Shown here piece after piece: positions 33,421-42,556 of a stretch of 64,000 nucleotides of DNA (the stretch's first letter is position 1; each line of letters begins with the position of its first letter). Under the pieces are notes generated by a model. It was not told where the DNA came from, did no database searches, and was given only the letters and a program-made list of their open reading frames with translations. The position numbers and the translations under genes were made by a program. The stretch is from Variovorax sp. YR216 (GTDB lineage: Bacteria > Pseudomonadota > Gammaproteobacteria > Burkholderiales > Burkholderiaceae_C), in assembly GCF_900107745.1 (NCBI RefSeq), contig NZ_FNRO01000023.1:1-64000 (forward strand), in the 5' to 3' direction.

Positions 33421-34464
33421 ATGCAAGTTTTTGTCTCGGGCGCGACCGGGCGGGTGGGCGGCACTCTGGCCCGCGCGCTGATGGAGCGCGGCTGGAAGGT
33501 ACGCACCCTGGCCCTGCCCAACGATCGTCAGCTCGAAGCCACGCGCCAGGCCGGCATCGAATGCGTAACCGGCAACCTCGCCGATCTCGCCGCGGTGCGC
33601 GAGGCCATGCGCGACTGTGACTCGGTCTTCCACATGGCGGCGGTGATCTCGTTCCAGCCGCAGGCGCGTGACCTCATTTGGGACGCCAACGTGATGGGCA
33701 CCTATAACGTCCTTCGCGTGGCCGCGGAAATCTCGCAGTCCAAGCCAGTGCGCCTGGTGTTCGCGTCGAGCGACCAGGTCTATCCGACTCGTTTCGCGCG
33801 CTATCGCCCGACCGACGAGCTTCATCCGCGCGAGCCCTACACCTTCTATGGATTGAGCAAGGTGATTGGCGAGGACATGGTGAAGTTCTATGGACGGTCC
33901 GAGAAGAACCTCTCGACCAGCATCGCGGTGTTCTCGCACATCGAGGCCGCACATGAGCTGATCGATCCCAATGGCGAGTATTCGAGCGCCGCGTTCTACG
34001 TCAACGGCCGCGTGCGCAGCCTCAAGGCCGCGAGTACGCATCACGCGGGCGCGACCAGCCAGAATGAACTGCGCGAGATCCTCGACATCCTCGAACCCCT
34101 GACCGCAGAAGACGAGCCGCTGCTGCTGGCCTACGACCAACACGGCAAGCCGCACACGCAGGAGCTCGTGGACGTGCGCGACATCGTGGACGGACTGCTG
34201 CTGATCCACGACAAATCCGAGGCGATCGGCGAGACCTTCAACCTCGCGCCGGCCACGCCGGTGAGCCTCGCGGAGTTCATTCCGTATCTCGCGAAGGCCA
34301 CCGGCCGTCGGTATGTGGAAGCGAAAATTCCGGTGGAGCTGGGCCGCACGCACGGAAGCGCTGCCAAGGCGCGCGCATTGCTCGGCTACCAGCCACGCTA
34401 CAGCCTGTTCGACATGGTCGACGAAGCCGTGGCAGCGAAGCACAAGGAAAAGGCGGCAGCATGA
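33421..34464 (+). CDS. NAD-dependent epimerase/dehydratase (extended SDR)
   Basis: 347 aa from ATG 33421 with aaggag upstream. The Rossmann start VFVSGATGRVGGTLARAL carries GxxGxxG. The catalytic Tyr-x-x-x-Lys is in YTFYGLSKVIGED and the preceding Ser in VFASSDQVYP. NAPAT-type C-terminal wording (GETFNLAPATPVSLAEFIPY) resembles sugar epimerases. It probably oxidises or epimerises a sugar acid in the operon's pathway; its 3' end overlaps the Ldh gene by 4 nt (ATGA). Confidence 0.88.
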   Translation: MQVFVSGATGRVGGTLARALMERGWKVRTLALPNDRQLEATRQAGIECVTGNLADLAAVREAMRDCDSVFHMAAVISFQPQARDLIWDANVMGTYNVLRVAAEISQSKPVRLVFASSDQVYPTRFARYRPTDELHPREPYTFYGLSKVIGEDMVKFYGRSEKNLSTSIAVFSHIEAAHELIDPNGEYSSAAFYVNGRVRSLKAASTHHAGATSQNELREILDILEPLTAEDEPLLLAYDQHGKPHTQELVDVRDIVDGLLLIHDKSEAIGETFNLAPATPVSLAEFIPYLAKATGRRYVEAKIPVELGRTHGSAAKARALLGYQPRYSLFDMVDEAVAAKHKEKAAA

Positions 34465-35525
34465 GCCTCTCCGTGCGCCGGTACTCGGTCGAACATCTGC
34501 TCGCCGTCGTGCAGCGGCTGTTCGAGCATCGCGGCCTGGAGAAGGGCAAAGCCAGCAGCGTCGCGACCAGCCTCGTTACAGCAGACATGCTCGGCCATTC
34601 GACCCACGGCCTCGCGATCGCACCGTGGTACCTCGAAGAGCTGGGCTCTGGCGGTATGCGGGCGGCCGGCGAGGTGCAGGTCATATCCGACCGCGGCGCC
34701 TGCCTGGCCTGGGACGGCCAACGGTTGCCGGGCGCGTGGCTCATCGATCAGGCGATCGATGTCGCGCTCGAACGCGTGTCCGCCCACGGCGTGGTGACTT
34801 GCACGATTGCGAACGGGCATCACACCGGTGCACTGGCGACCTACTTGCCACGCATCACCCAGCTTGGGTTCATGGCAGTCATCGCCTGCTCGGGGCCGGC
34901 ATCGCAGGGGGTCGCGCCTTACGGCGGCCTGAAGGGGCTGTTCACGCCGAACCCACTGGCAGCGGGCATCCCTAGCCATGGCGATCCGGTGATGCTGGAC
35001 ATCAGTTGCTCCATCACCACTATCAAGCGCTCGATACAGCTCGCCGAAGCCGGCGAACGCTACCCCGGCCTGTGGGCCATGGATGCGGACGGCCAGCCAA
35101 CGGACGATCCGCGTGTGCTGCTGGAGCAGGGCGGCAGCCTGCTGCCCGTCGGGGGACTCGATCACGGCCACAAGGGCTACGGCATGGCGCTACTCGTGGA
35201 GGCGTTGACGCAAGGCCTTTCAGGCTACGGCCGGCGCGATGCGCCCACAGGCATCGTGATGAACACCTTTCTTCAGATCCTCGACCCCGAGGCTTTCGGC
35301 GGCCGGAAGGCCATGCTGGACGAGACCGACTGGCTCGTGCGCGCATGCCATGCGAACACGCCGAGGCCCGGCGTGCAGCAGGTGCGCGTGCCCGGCGATC
35401 AGGCGCTGACCCGGGGGCGCGAAGCGACGGCGCAGGGCGTTCCGCTTGCGGACGTCATCGTCGATGCGCTGTCGCCTGCGATGGCGGCGCACGGACTGGA
35501 TTGGCCCGGGCCGATGCGGCAATAG
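34461..35525 (+). CDS. Ldh-family (malate/L-sulfolactate/ureidoglycolate type) NAD(P)-dependent oxidoreductase
   Basis: 354 aa. Family hallmarks are TADMLGHSTHGLAIAPWYLE, the substrate His in NGHHTGALATYLPRI, GVAPYGGLKGLFTPNPLAAG, SCSITTIKRSIQLAE and HGHKGYGMALLVEALTQGLS. Members reduce or oxidise 2-oxo/2-hydroxy acids or cyclic imines (L-malate, ureidoglycolate, 2,3-diketogulonate, piperideine-2-carboxylate). It closes the RraA operon enzymes and precedes two binding protein genes. Confidence 0.9.
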   Translation: MSLSVRRYSVEHLLAVVQRLFEHRGLEKGKASSVATSLVTADMLGHSTHGLAIAPWYLEELGSGGMRAAGEVQVISDRGACLAWDGQRLPGAWLIDQAIDVALERVSAHGVVTCTIANGHHTGALATYLPRITQLGFMAVIACSGPASQGVAPYGGLKGLFTPNPLAAGIPSHGDPVMLDISCSITTIKRSIQLAEAGERYPGLWAMDADGQPTDDPRVLLEQGGSLLPVGGLDHGHKGYGMALLVEALTQGLSGYGRRDAPTGIVMNTFLQILDPEAFGGRKAMLDETDWLVRACHANTPRPGVQQVRVPGDQALTRGREATAQGVPLADVIVDALSPAMAAHGLDWPGPMRQ

Positions 35526-35577
35526 CGGCAGTCGTAGCAACCCAATCATCAAGACAACCACAGCAGGAGACAACGAC

Positions 35578-36405
35578 ATGCAGACCCTTCCACCCGGCGC
35601 CATCAGCCGCCGCACCGCCGTTGCCGGCATGGCCGGCTTCATCGCCCTCGCGGCGGCGAGCCCTCCGGCGCTCGCGGACGCGCTCTCCAACATCGACAAG
35701 AACGGGAAGATTCGCATCTCGATCGACCCGGCCGCGCCGCCTTACTCGACCAAGGATGCACACCTCGAATATGCGGGCTCCGAAGTGGATGTGGCGCGGC
35801 TGCTGGCCAGCGACTGGAAGCTCGAACTGGAGATCGTTCCGACCAACCCGGCGAGCCGCATTCCCTATCTGCTGACAGACAAGACCGATCTCGTGATTTC
35901 GACCCTGTCGATCACGCCGGAGCGTGCGAAGGTCATCGACTTCTCGGTGCCTTACTCGGGCATCCAGGTGGTCGTCGGCGCGCCCAAGGCCGTCGCGCTG
36001 CGCTCGCTGGAGGACCTGGCGGGCAAGCGGGTCGCTGTGGTGCGCGGCAGCACCAACGACACCGAGCTGACCCGTGCCGCGCCGTCCGGGACGCAGATCG
36101 TCCGCTTCGACGACGACGCGACCGCAATCACCGCCATCATCAGCGGGCAGGCGGACTGCTATTGCACCGCGCCGGCCCTGCTCGCGCCAGTGAATCAACG
36201 CAAGCCAGAACTCGCAATGGAGCCGAAGGTGGTCGTCAAGACCAACCTCACCGGCATCGGTCTGCACAAGGGCGAGATCCAGCTCAAGTCAAAGCTCGAC
36301 GACTGGGTGCGCGAGAACCTGCGCAACGGCAAGCTCAATGCCATCTACAAGAAGCATCACGGCGCGGAAATGTCGCCGGAAGTGATGCGCGCCGCAACGG
36401 CCTGA
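35578..36405 (+). CDS. PAAT-type periplasmic binding protein, paralogue 1
   Basis: 275 aa from ATG 35578. A leader with an RR pair (ISRRTAVAGMAGFIALAAAS) ending PALA precedes the mature part. The SBP_bac_3 order is KIRISIDPAAPPYSTKDAHL, GSEVDVARLLASDWKLELEI, LVISTLSITPERAKVIDFSV, GKRVAVVRGSTNDTELTRAA. Two cysteines in QADCYCTAPALL are absent from paralogues 2 and 3. It sits 52 nt after the Ldh gene and 15 nt before paralogue 2, ahead of a terminator and the shared permeases. Confidence 0.92.
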   Translation: MQTLPPGAISRRTAVAGMAGFIALAAASPPALADALSNIDKNGKIRISIDPAAPPYSTKDAHLEYAGSEVDVARLLASDWKLELEIVPTNPASRIPYLLTDKTDLVISTLSITPERAKVIDFSVPYSGIQVVVGAPKAVALRSLEDLAGKRVAVVRGSTNDTELTRAAPSGTQIVRFDDDATAITAIISGQADCYCTAPALLAPVNQRKPELAMEPKVVVKTNLTGIGLHKGEIQLKSKLDDWVRENLRNGKLNAIYKKHHGAEMSPEVMRAATA

Positions 36406-36420
36406 AAGCAGGAGAAAGAC

Positions 36421-37236
36421 ATGAACAAGCTCTTACTTGCCGCGACGATGAAGCTGGCCGGCGCCGCCCTGGCGTTGGGCCTCACGGGACAGGCCGCCAC
36501 CGCCCAGACGAACACGCTGGAGCGCATCCGCGCGGAGCGCAAGATCCGCATCGCCATCGACCTGAGTGTGCCCCCGTGGTCCTACAAGGACGACAAGCTG
36601 GAGATGAAGGGCTCAGAGGTGGACACCGCCAAGCTGCTCGCCAAGGACCTCGGCGTGGAACTGGAAGTGGTGCCCACCAACAGCGCCAACCGCATTCCGC
36701 TCCTGATGACCAACCGCACGGACGTGGTGATCTCCGCGATGACCATCACCCCCGAGCGGCTCAAGACCATCGATTTCTCCAAGCCCTACTCGGGTATCTC
36801 CACCTTTGTGGCCGCACCCAAGTCGATGGTGATCAAGACGCCGGCCGACCTGGTGGGCAAGAAGATCGCGGTGACCCGTGGCACCACCAATGACGCCGAC
36901 GTCACCCGCATGGCGCCGCCCGGTGCGGAGATCGTGCGCTTCGAGGACGAGTCCACCACCATGACCGCGGTGGTGAGCGGCCAGACCGAGGTCACGGCCT
37001 TGGCCACGACGCTCATCACCGTCATCAACCAGCGCAGTCCGGGCAAGGATTTGGAGCCCAAGCTGCTGCTGCAGAACTCGCTGTTCGGCGTGGGCATGCG
37101 CAAGAACGAGACGGCCCTGAAGGAGTGGGTCAACCAGTGGGTCGAACAACGCCTGAAGAGCGGCGACCTTCAGGCCATCTACAAGAAGCACCAGGGCGCG
37201 GACATCCCTGCGGAAGTGTTGAAGTCGGGCACCTGA
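36421..37236 (+). CDS. PAAT-type periplasmic binding protein, paralogue 2
   Basis: 271 aa. The leader MKLAGAALALGLTGQAATAQ is followed by ERIRAERKIRIAIDLSVPPW. The central motif DVVISAMTITPERLKTIDFS and GKKIAVTRGTTNDADVTRMA align closely with paralogue 1 and with the protein at 39609. A strong terminator follows 19 nt after the stop, so this gene ends the upstream transcript. It likely feeds the permeases at 37516-38865. Confidence 0.93.
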   Translation: MNKLLLAATMKLAGAALALGLTGQAATAQTNTLERIRAERKIRIAIDLSVPPWSYKDDKLEMKGSEVDTAKLLAKDLGVELEVVPTNSANRIPLLMTNRTDVVISAMTITPERLKTIDFSKPYSGISTFVAAPKSMVIKTPADLVGKKIAVTRGTTNDADVTRMAPPGAEIVRFEDESTTMTAVVSGQTEVTALATTLITVINQRSPGKDLEPKLLLQNSLFGVGMRKNETALKEWVNQWVEQRLKSGDLQAIYKKHQGADIPAEVLKSGT

Positions 37237-37255
37237 GTCCCGCCATGCCGCCACG

Positions 37256-37284
37256 AAAAAGAGGCGCATCCAACGCCTCTTTTT
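37256..37284 (+). terminator. Rho-independent terminator after binding protein paralogue 2
   Basis: aaaaagaggcg (37256-37266) pairs perfectly with cgcctcttttt (37274-37284) around a 7-nt loop, followed by cttttg. Its A-rich left arm and T-rich right arm make it effective in both directions. Confidence 0.9.
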
Positions 37285-37515
37285 CTTTTGAGTCACGGCG
37301 CCGTATGAGGGTGGCAAATGCGAGATGTGCGTACCAGCTGATGGGACGAATTTGCCCGACTCGGGTTTACCCGCACCAACTCTGAACACCGTGATTTCCT
37401 GAGAATTCCAGTCACAGCGAACGACAACGCTGTCCGGATTGTGGGACTGACCAGCATCGCATGGATGCCTCGGCCGCCACCGGGAACTGAGAGACAACCA
37501 CCTGCAATCTTCGCC

Positions 37516-38199
37516 ATGAATTACGAGTTTGACTTCGCCGCTGTGCTGTCCTACTGGCCCCTCTTCGTCGAGGGAGCGTGGGTCTCGCTGAAGTTGGCCT
37601 TCTTCGCCACGGTGCTCGGCTTCGTGCTCGGCACGCTGTGCGCCATCGCGCGGACCAGTGGCCCAGCGTGGCTGCGCAACCTGGTGGCCGGTTACGTGGA
37701 GCTGATCCGCAACACGCCGCTGCTCATTCAGAGCTACTTCCTCATCTTCGGCATGGCCAGCATCGGCCTGAAGCTGCCTATCCTGGTGGGCGCGGTGATC
37801 GCGCTCGTGGTCAACATCGGCGCCTACACCACCGAGATCATGCGAGCCGGCATCGACTCGATCCAGCCCGGCCAACTCGAAGCGGCCGAGTGCCTCGGCC
37901 TGTCGCGCGCGCAGGTCTACCTGCACGTGGTGCTTCGCCCCGCGATGGAGCGCGTGTACCCCTCGCTCGCCAGTCAGTACGTGCTGCTGATGCTGGCCTC
38001 CAGCATCCTGTCCTCGGTGGGCGTGGAAGAACTCTTTGGCATCTCCAATCGCGTGCAGAGCGACACCTTCCGCAACTTCGAGGTATTCGTGGTGCTGGGC
38101 GCCGTCTACCTGGGCCTCTCGTTGATCATGCGCGGCGGCTTCTGGCTGCTCAACCTCGCGCTCTTCACCCGCCGGCGCAAGCTGGGAACGCCGATCTGA
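37516..38199 (+). CDS. PAAT ABC transporter permease 1
   Basis: 227 aa from ATG 37516 (MNYEFDFAAVLSYWPLFVEG), the typical family start; an in-frame GTG at 37441 is less likely. No clear Shine-Dalgarno is visible. Spans include LKLAFFATVLGFVLGTLCAI and VIALVVNIGAYTTEIM; the coupling loop is PGQLEAAECLGLSRAQVYLH. It lies downstream of a terminator, so a promoter should exist within 37285-37515, though none is obvious. Confidence 0.93.
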   Translation: MNYEFDFAAVLSYWPLFVEGAWVSLKLAFFATVLGFVLGTLCAIARTSGPAWLRNLVAGYVELIRNTPLLIQSYFLIFGMASIGLKLPILVGAVIALVVNIGAYTTEIMRAGIDSIQPGQLEAAECLGLSRAQVYLHVVLRPAMERVYPSLASQYVLLMLASSILSSVGVEELFGISNRVQSDTFRNFEVFVVLGAVYLGLSLIMRGGFWLLNLALFTRRRKLGTPI

Positions 38200-38217
38200 A
38201 CCCCAGGAAGCCAAGCC

Positions 38218-38865
38218 ATGAATATGCAATATCTCGGCTCGCTGATGCAGGGCCTGTGGAACACAGTGCTGCTGAGCGTGCTCACTTTCCTCTTTGGCGG
38301 CCTGCTGGGACTGTTGATTGCGCTGTGTCGCATCTCGCCCAGCGCCCGCGTGGCCGGTGCCACTAGCCTCTACATCCAATTCATGCAGGGCATGCCGCTG
38401 CTGGTGCTGATGGGCCTGTGCTTCTACGGCCCCAGCCTGTTGGGCTTTCAGTCGGTGAATCCGCTGGTCGCCGCCACGCTGGCCATGACGCTCTATGCCG
38501 CGTCCTACCTCGGCGAGATCTGGCGCGGCTGCCTGCAGTCGGTGCCAAAGGCGCAGTGGGAGGCGGCCGAGTGCCTCGGCTTCTCGCGCTGGCAGCGCAT
38601 GCGCCTGGTGGTGCTGCCGCAGGGCCTGCGCATCGCCACGCCGCCCACCGTGGGCTTCATGGTGCAGATCGTCAAGAACACCTCGGTGGCCTCGCTGGTC
38701 GTTGGCTTCGCCGAGCTTTCCTACAACGCCAAGGTGCTCAACAACACCACCTTCCAGCCGTTCATCTACTTCGGCCTCGCCGGCCTCCTGTACTTCTCTG
38801 TCTGTTATCCGCTGTCGCGTCAGGCACGCAAGCTCGAAAGGAAACTCAATGTCAGCCGTCGTTGA
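38218..38865 (+). CDS. PAAT ABC transporter permease 2
   Basis: 215 aa. Spans such as TVLLSVLTFLFGGLLGLLIA and FIYFGLAGLLYFSVCYPLS are seen, with the EAA loop KAQWEAAECLGFSRWQRMRL and MQGMPLLVLMGLCFYG. It overlaps the ATPase gene by 17 nt, indicating coupled translation. It forms a heterodimer with the permease at 37516. Confidence 0.93.
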   Translation: MNMQYLGSLMQGLWNTVLLSVLTFLFGGLLGLLIALCRISPSARVAGATSLYIQFMQGMPLLVLMGLCFYGPSLLGFQSVNPLVAATLAMTLYAASYLGEIWRGCLQSVPKAQWEAAECLGFSRWQRMRLVVLPQGLRIATPPTVGFMVQIVKNTSVASLVVGFAELSYNAKVLNNTTFQPFIYFGLAGLLYFSVCYPLSRQARKLERKLNVSRR

Positions 38866-39577
38866 ACTCAAGAATATTCACAAGACCTTTGGCACGAACC
38901 ACGTCCTGCGGGGTGTGACCTTCGAGGTGCAGCGCGGCCAGGTCGCCGCGATCATCGGCCAGAGCGGCTCGGGCAAGAGTACGGCGCTGCGCTGCATGGA
39001 CCGTCTGGAGACCATCGACAGCGGTGAACTCAACGTGTGTGGCCATTCGCTGCACGACCCAAACGTGGACTTGAAGCCCCTGCGCCGCGACGTGGGCATC
39101 GTCTTTCAGAGCTACAACCTCTTTCCGCATCTCACGGTGGAACAGAACGTGACGCTCGCGCCGCGCACCGTCAAGGGCATGAAGGCCTCGGATGCGCAGG
39201 AGATCGCGGCCGCCGTGCTGGCCAAGGTGGGCCTGAAAGAAAAGATGGGTGCCTACCCCGAGCAGCTATCAGGTGGCCAGCAGCAACGCGTGGCCATCGC
39301 CCGCAGTCTTGCGATGGAGCCCAAGCTGATGCTGTTCGACGAGGTTACCTCTGCGCTTGATCCGCAGCTCACGGGTGAGGTGCTCCGCGTGATGGAGCAA
39401 CTCGCGGCCGACGGCATGACCATGGTTCTCGTGACACACGAGATGGCTTTTGCACGCAATGTCGCTCACCAGGTGATCTACATGCGCGACGGCAAGGTGC
39501 ACGAGAGGGGGTCGGCCGACATCCTGCGTCACCCGTCCACCCCCGAGCTGTCGGCCTTCATCCACGCGGATGCCTGA
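38849..39577 (+). CDS. PAAT ABC transporter ATPase
   Basis: 242 aa from ATG 38849. Walker A GQSGSGKSTALRC, Q-loop VFQSYNLFPHLTVEQN, signature LSGGQQQRVAIARSL, Walker B LMLFDEVTSALDP (Val replaces the usual Pro after Glu) and the H-loop VLVTHEMAFARN are present. It energises the two preceding permeases. Confidence 0.95.
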   Translation: MSAVVELKNIHKTFGTNHVLRGVTFEVQRGQVAAIIGQSGSGKSTALRCMDRLETIDSGELNVCGHSLHDPNVDLKPLRRDVGIVFQSYNLFPHLTVEQNVTLAPRTVKGMKASDAQEIAAAVLAKVGLKEKMGAYPEQLSGGQQQRVAIARSLAMEPKLMLFDEVTSALDPQLTGEVLRVMEQLAADGMTMVLVTHEMAFARNVAHQVIYMRDGKVHERGSADILRHPSTPELSAFIHADA

Positions 39578-39608
39578 ATCTTCAATTGCCTTAACGAGGA
39601 ACACTGAA

Positions 39609-40418
39609 ATGAGACGTCGCTCCCTGCTAGCTGCTGCGGCAAGCGCAGCCTGCCTTCTGTCCATGGGCGTCGCGCATGCAGCCGACCAGGACACCCTTGC
39701 GGCCATCCGCGAAGCCAAGACTATTCGCGTCGCGCTTGAATTCGGCCGGCCGCCATGGGGCTTCAAGGACGACAAGCTGAAGATGTCCGGCTCGGACATG
39801 GAGGCAGCGGAACTGCTGGCTTCCGACCTCGGCGTCAAGCTTGAGATCGTGGAAGTGACTGGCCCGAATCGCATTCCCTTCCTGCAGACGAAGAAGGCCG
39901 ATGTGGTGCTGTCCACGTTCTCGATCACGCCGGAACGCCTGAAAGTCATCGACTTCTCGGCGCCCTATGCGAGCGCGGTGCAGATCGTCGGTGCGCCCAA
40001 GTCGCTGGCACTGAAGTCGGAAGGGGATTTGAAGGGCAAGCGGGTCGGCGTGACGCGCGCGACCACTGGCGACGTGGAGCTCACCAAGAAAGCCAAGGAC
40101 CTCGGCGTGGAAGTGGTGCGTTTCGACGATGAATCGACCAACATGACTGCGCTTGCCAGCGGGCAGGTCGACATCGTGATCCAGGAGCCTGCGACGCTCA
40201 CCGCAGTGGCGGCACGCAATCCTCAGCGGCAGTTGGAGCCGAAGTTCATCTTCACGCAGTTTCCGGTGGGAATTGGTTTGCGCAAGAACGATCCTGCGCT
40301 CAAAAGCTACCTTGACCAGTGGGTCAAGACGCGCATGGCCGACGGCAAGCTGAATGCCATCTATCGCAAGTACCACGGAACGGATCTGCCGGCGGAGATT
40401 GTCAAGCCGGGTAGTTGA
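39609..40418 (+). CDS. PAAT-type periplasmic binding protein, paralogue 3
   Basis: 269 aa from ATG 39609 with acgaggaacactga upstream. Leader RRRSLLAAAASAACLLSMG ends AHAA. KTIRVALEFGRPPWGFKDDK, DVVLSTFSITPERLKVIDFS and GKRVGVTRATTGDVELTKKA align with paralogues 1 and 2. It is 31 nt after the ATPase and is the binding protein most tightly linked to this permease set. A terminator follows. Confidence 0.93.
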   Translation: MRRRSLLAAAASAACLLSMGVAHAADQDTLAAIREAKTIRVALEFGRPPWGFKDDKLKMSGSDMEAAELLASDLGVKLEIVEVTGPNRIPFLQTKKADVVLSTFSITPERLKVIDFSAPYASAVQIVGAPKSLALKSEGDLKGKRVGVTRATTGDVELTKKAKDLGVEVVRFDDESTNMTALASGQVDIVIQEPATLTAVAARNPQRQLEPKFIFTQFPVGIGLRKNDPALKSYLDQWVKTRMADGKLNAIYRKYHGTDLPAEIVKPGS

Positions 40419-40459
40419 GTTCAGCCAGCTGACTGTCGGGCCCCAGGCCCGGTGCAGGC

Positions 40460-40492
40460 GCCCCCCACCGTGCTGCGGTGCGGGGGCTTTTC
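40460..40492 (+). terminator. Terminator between convergent operons
   Basis: gccccccaccg pairs with cggtg-c-gggggc (one bulged C at 40481) around a tgctg loop, followed by tttt. It separates the plus-strand importer operon from the minus-strand dehydratase. Confidence 0.75.
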
Positions 40493-40501
40493 CGGTGGGC
40501 G

Positions 40502-41590
40502 CTAGACGCGGAAGGGCTTGATCGCCTGCATGTCGAGCGAGAACCCAAGGCCAACGGCCTGCGGCACGCGAACGCGGCCTTCCTTCGGCAGGGGCGTCCC
40601 GCCCAAAGCGATGTCGGCGTGCGGGCGCACGTAGAGGTGTTCAAACAGCGGCTCGCCGGTCAGCACCGACGAGACATGCAGCGTGGCGAAGTAGCCAGGG
40701 CCAAAGTAGGGTGAGTGCGGCATCACGGCGACCCCATGCGATTGCGCGACTTGCGCCGCCGCCATGAATTCGCTGATGCCGCCCACCTTGATCACAGAGG
40801 GCTGCGCGAAGGTCACCGCCTTTGCCTCGACCATGCGGGCGAACTCGTGACGGGTGCAGGCGTTCTCGCCCGCACCGACAGGAAAGTCACAATTGAGCGC
40901 AGCCTGGTTGCGGATGTCCTCGGGCGGGAACACCGGCTCTTCCACCCACTGCGCGTTGACTTCACGCAGCACGCCGATCCGCGCGCGGGCGACTTCGGGT
41001 GTCCATGCGCAATTGACGTCGACGGAGATGCCGATGTCAGGACCGCAGGCTGCGCGTCCTGCGCGAATCACCTCGGGGTCGATCTCGTGCAGCTTGACGT
41101 AGCGGTAGCCCTCGCGGACTGCATCGCGGCAGTGCTTGTCGACGAGCGACACATCGCCATAACGCACGAGGCTCGCGTAGGCCGTGAGGCTCTCGCGCGC
41201 CGAGCCGAGCAGGGCATGCAGCGGGACGCTGCGCACTTGCGCCGCGAGATCCCACAGCGCGATGTCAAAGCCCGAGATCGCGAACATCGCGATGCCGTAG
41301 CGCCCGAAGATGTGCAACCGCTGCTGCAGCTCCAGGGTCAACGCCTCGGGCTGCTCGGGCAGGTCTCGCCCTTGAACCAGTGGCGCGACCATGTCGCGTG
41401 CAGCGGCAGCCACCGCGGTGCGGCATGAATAGGCGAAGCATTCGCCCCAGCCTACGAGGCCGGTGTCGGTTTCGAGCCGAACCAGCACCATATCGAGCGT
41501 GGTCCACTTGCCCGAGGTGTGGATCGGGGTCCCGCTGCCATCGTCGAAGGGGACGACTGCCTCGATCACATCGATCTTCGTGATCTTCAT
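40502..41590 (-). CDS. Enolase-superfamily sugar-acid dehydratase (mandelate racemase/MLE family)
   Basis: 362 aa from ATG 41590, overlapping the stop of the preceding SDR gene by 4 nt. Metal ligands appear as the Asp in ISVDVNCAWTP, the Glu in WVEEPVFPPED and the Glu in VGAGENACTRHEF; the catalytic His is in MPHSPYFGPGYFATLH. On the second strand, where most members have Lys-x-Lys, this protein has Lys-Leu-His (YVKLHEID). That hints at a different proton abstraction geometry or substrate. It probably dehydrates a sugar acid, in one operon with a uronate-dehydrogenase-like enzyme. Confidence 0.85.
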   Translation of the reverse strand: MKITKIDVIEAVVPFDDGSGTPIHTSGKWTTLDMVLVRLETDTGLVGWGECFAYSCRTAVAAAARDMVAPLVQGRDLPEQPEALTLELQQRLHIFGRYGIAMFAISGFDIALWDLAAQVRSVPLHALLGSARESLTAYASLVRYGDVSLVDKHCRDAVREGYRYVKLHEIDPEVIRAGRAACGPDIGISVDVNCAWTPEVARARIGVLREVNAQWVEEPVFPPEDIRNQAALNCDFPVGAGENACTRHEFARMVEAKAVTFAQPSVIKVGGISEFMAAAQVAQSHGVAVMPHSPYFGPGYFATLHVSSVLTGEPLFEHLYVRPHADIALGGTPLPKEGRVRVPQAVGLGFSLDMQAIKPFRV

Positions 41591-42441
41591 GTTCGCGCTT
41601 CCCGCCGGGGCAGCAGGCGCTGCGTGTCGCCGACGTACTCGGACTCCGAGAACATCCCGCCGAGTGTGACCTCCGACGGCTTGCGCGCAGCGTCCGAGCC
41701 GGGTGCTGGCGGCGGGTCTTCCGCGAGCACGCGCTCGTCCCATCCCTCGGAACTGTCCTTCGGGCGGTACCCGAGCCGATGGGCCGAGGCGTTGTCGTAG
41801 TGCCGGCCGCTTGCATCGGAGATTCCGTACACGATCTCGAAGACCAAGTCGGGCTGCTCGATTCCGATGCTCACCAGTTGCGCGAGATCCCGGAAGCTGA
41901 TCCAGCTGCCGAGGCGCCGGCGATCGATGGGTTGGGTGTTGACGTTGCCGATGCGAATCGCGAGCACCGGCAGCCCGTACTTGTAGGCATAGAGCGCGCC
42001 GAGCGATTCGCCGAAGGCCTTGCCCACCGCGTAGCGGCTGTCCGGACGCAGGATCGCGGTGTCGCCCATCAGCGGGCCGTGCGGACTGCGCGGCTGAAGT
42101 CCGACGACGTGATGCGAGCTTGCATAGACCACGCGCTTCACGCCTGCGGCGCGCGCGGCGTCGAAGAGGCTGATCGTGCCCTCGACGCTGAGGTACACCT
42201 GATCCTTCCAAGGTGCGTCGGTCGTGCACGCGGCCAGATGCACGACTGCGTCGCATCCTTCCAGGTGCTGCGTCAGAGCCGCCTGATCGGTGATGTCGAC
42301 CACGGCCGTGGTTTCATTGGGCGCGGGGTTGCTGATCGGCTGCAGGTCGAGCGAAACGACCGCGTAGCCCTGTTCCAGAAGTTGCCGGCGCAGCCCGGTC
42401 CCGACGAGACCGGCTGCGCCGGTGATGGCAATGCGTTTCAT
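41587..42441 (-). CDS. NAD(P)-dependent SDR, uronate dehydrogenase-like
   Basis: 284 aa. Rossmann motif IAITGAAGLVGTGLRRQL, the VVHLAACTTDAPW loop, catalytic Ser region VVYASSHHVVGLQ and Tyr-x-x-x-Lys in SRYAVGKAFGESL. The ASSHHVVG wording and length match uronate dehydrogenases, which oxidise D-galacturonate or D-glucuronate to the aldarolactone. Its neighbours, a galactarate/talarate dehydratase and a second enolase-type dehydratase, support that reading. The C-terminal 40 residues are less conserved. Confidence 0.75.
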   Translation of the reverse strand: MKRIAITGAAGLVGTGLRRQLLEQGYAVVSLDLQPISNPAPNETTAVVDITDQAALTQHLEGCDAVVHLAACTTDAPWKDQVYLSVEGTISLFDAARAAGVKRVVYASSHHVVGLQPRSPHGPLMGDTAILRPDSRYAVGKAFGESLGALYAYKYGLPVLAIRIGNVNTQPIDRRRLGSWISFRDLAQLVSIGIEQPDLVFEIVYGISDASGRHYDNASAHRLGYRPKDSSEGWDERVLAEDPPPAPGSDAARKPSEVTLGGMFSESEYVGDTQRLLPRREART

Positions 42442-42556
42442 GGAAAGTGTCTCCTTGCGATGGCTGGAAGAATTGTCGGAAATCCCTCGTCTCGCAGGTC
42501 GTCACTTCGCGGCAAGCGTCGCCGATCCGTACCAGATGGCGGGACTGTCTGAGCAT

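Noticed and set aside
37441..37515. Longer start for the permease at 37516
   Set aside because: The extra residues are Pro/Arg-rich and do not resemble permease N-termini, while MNYEFDF is typical.
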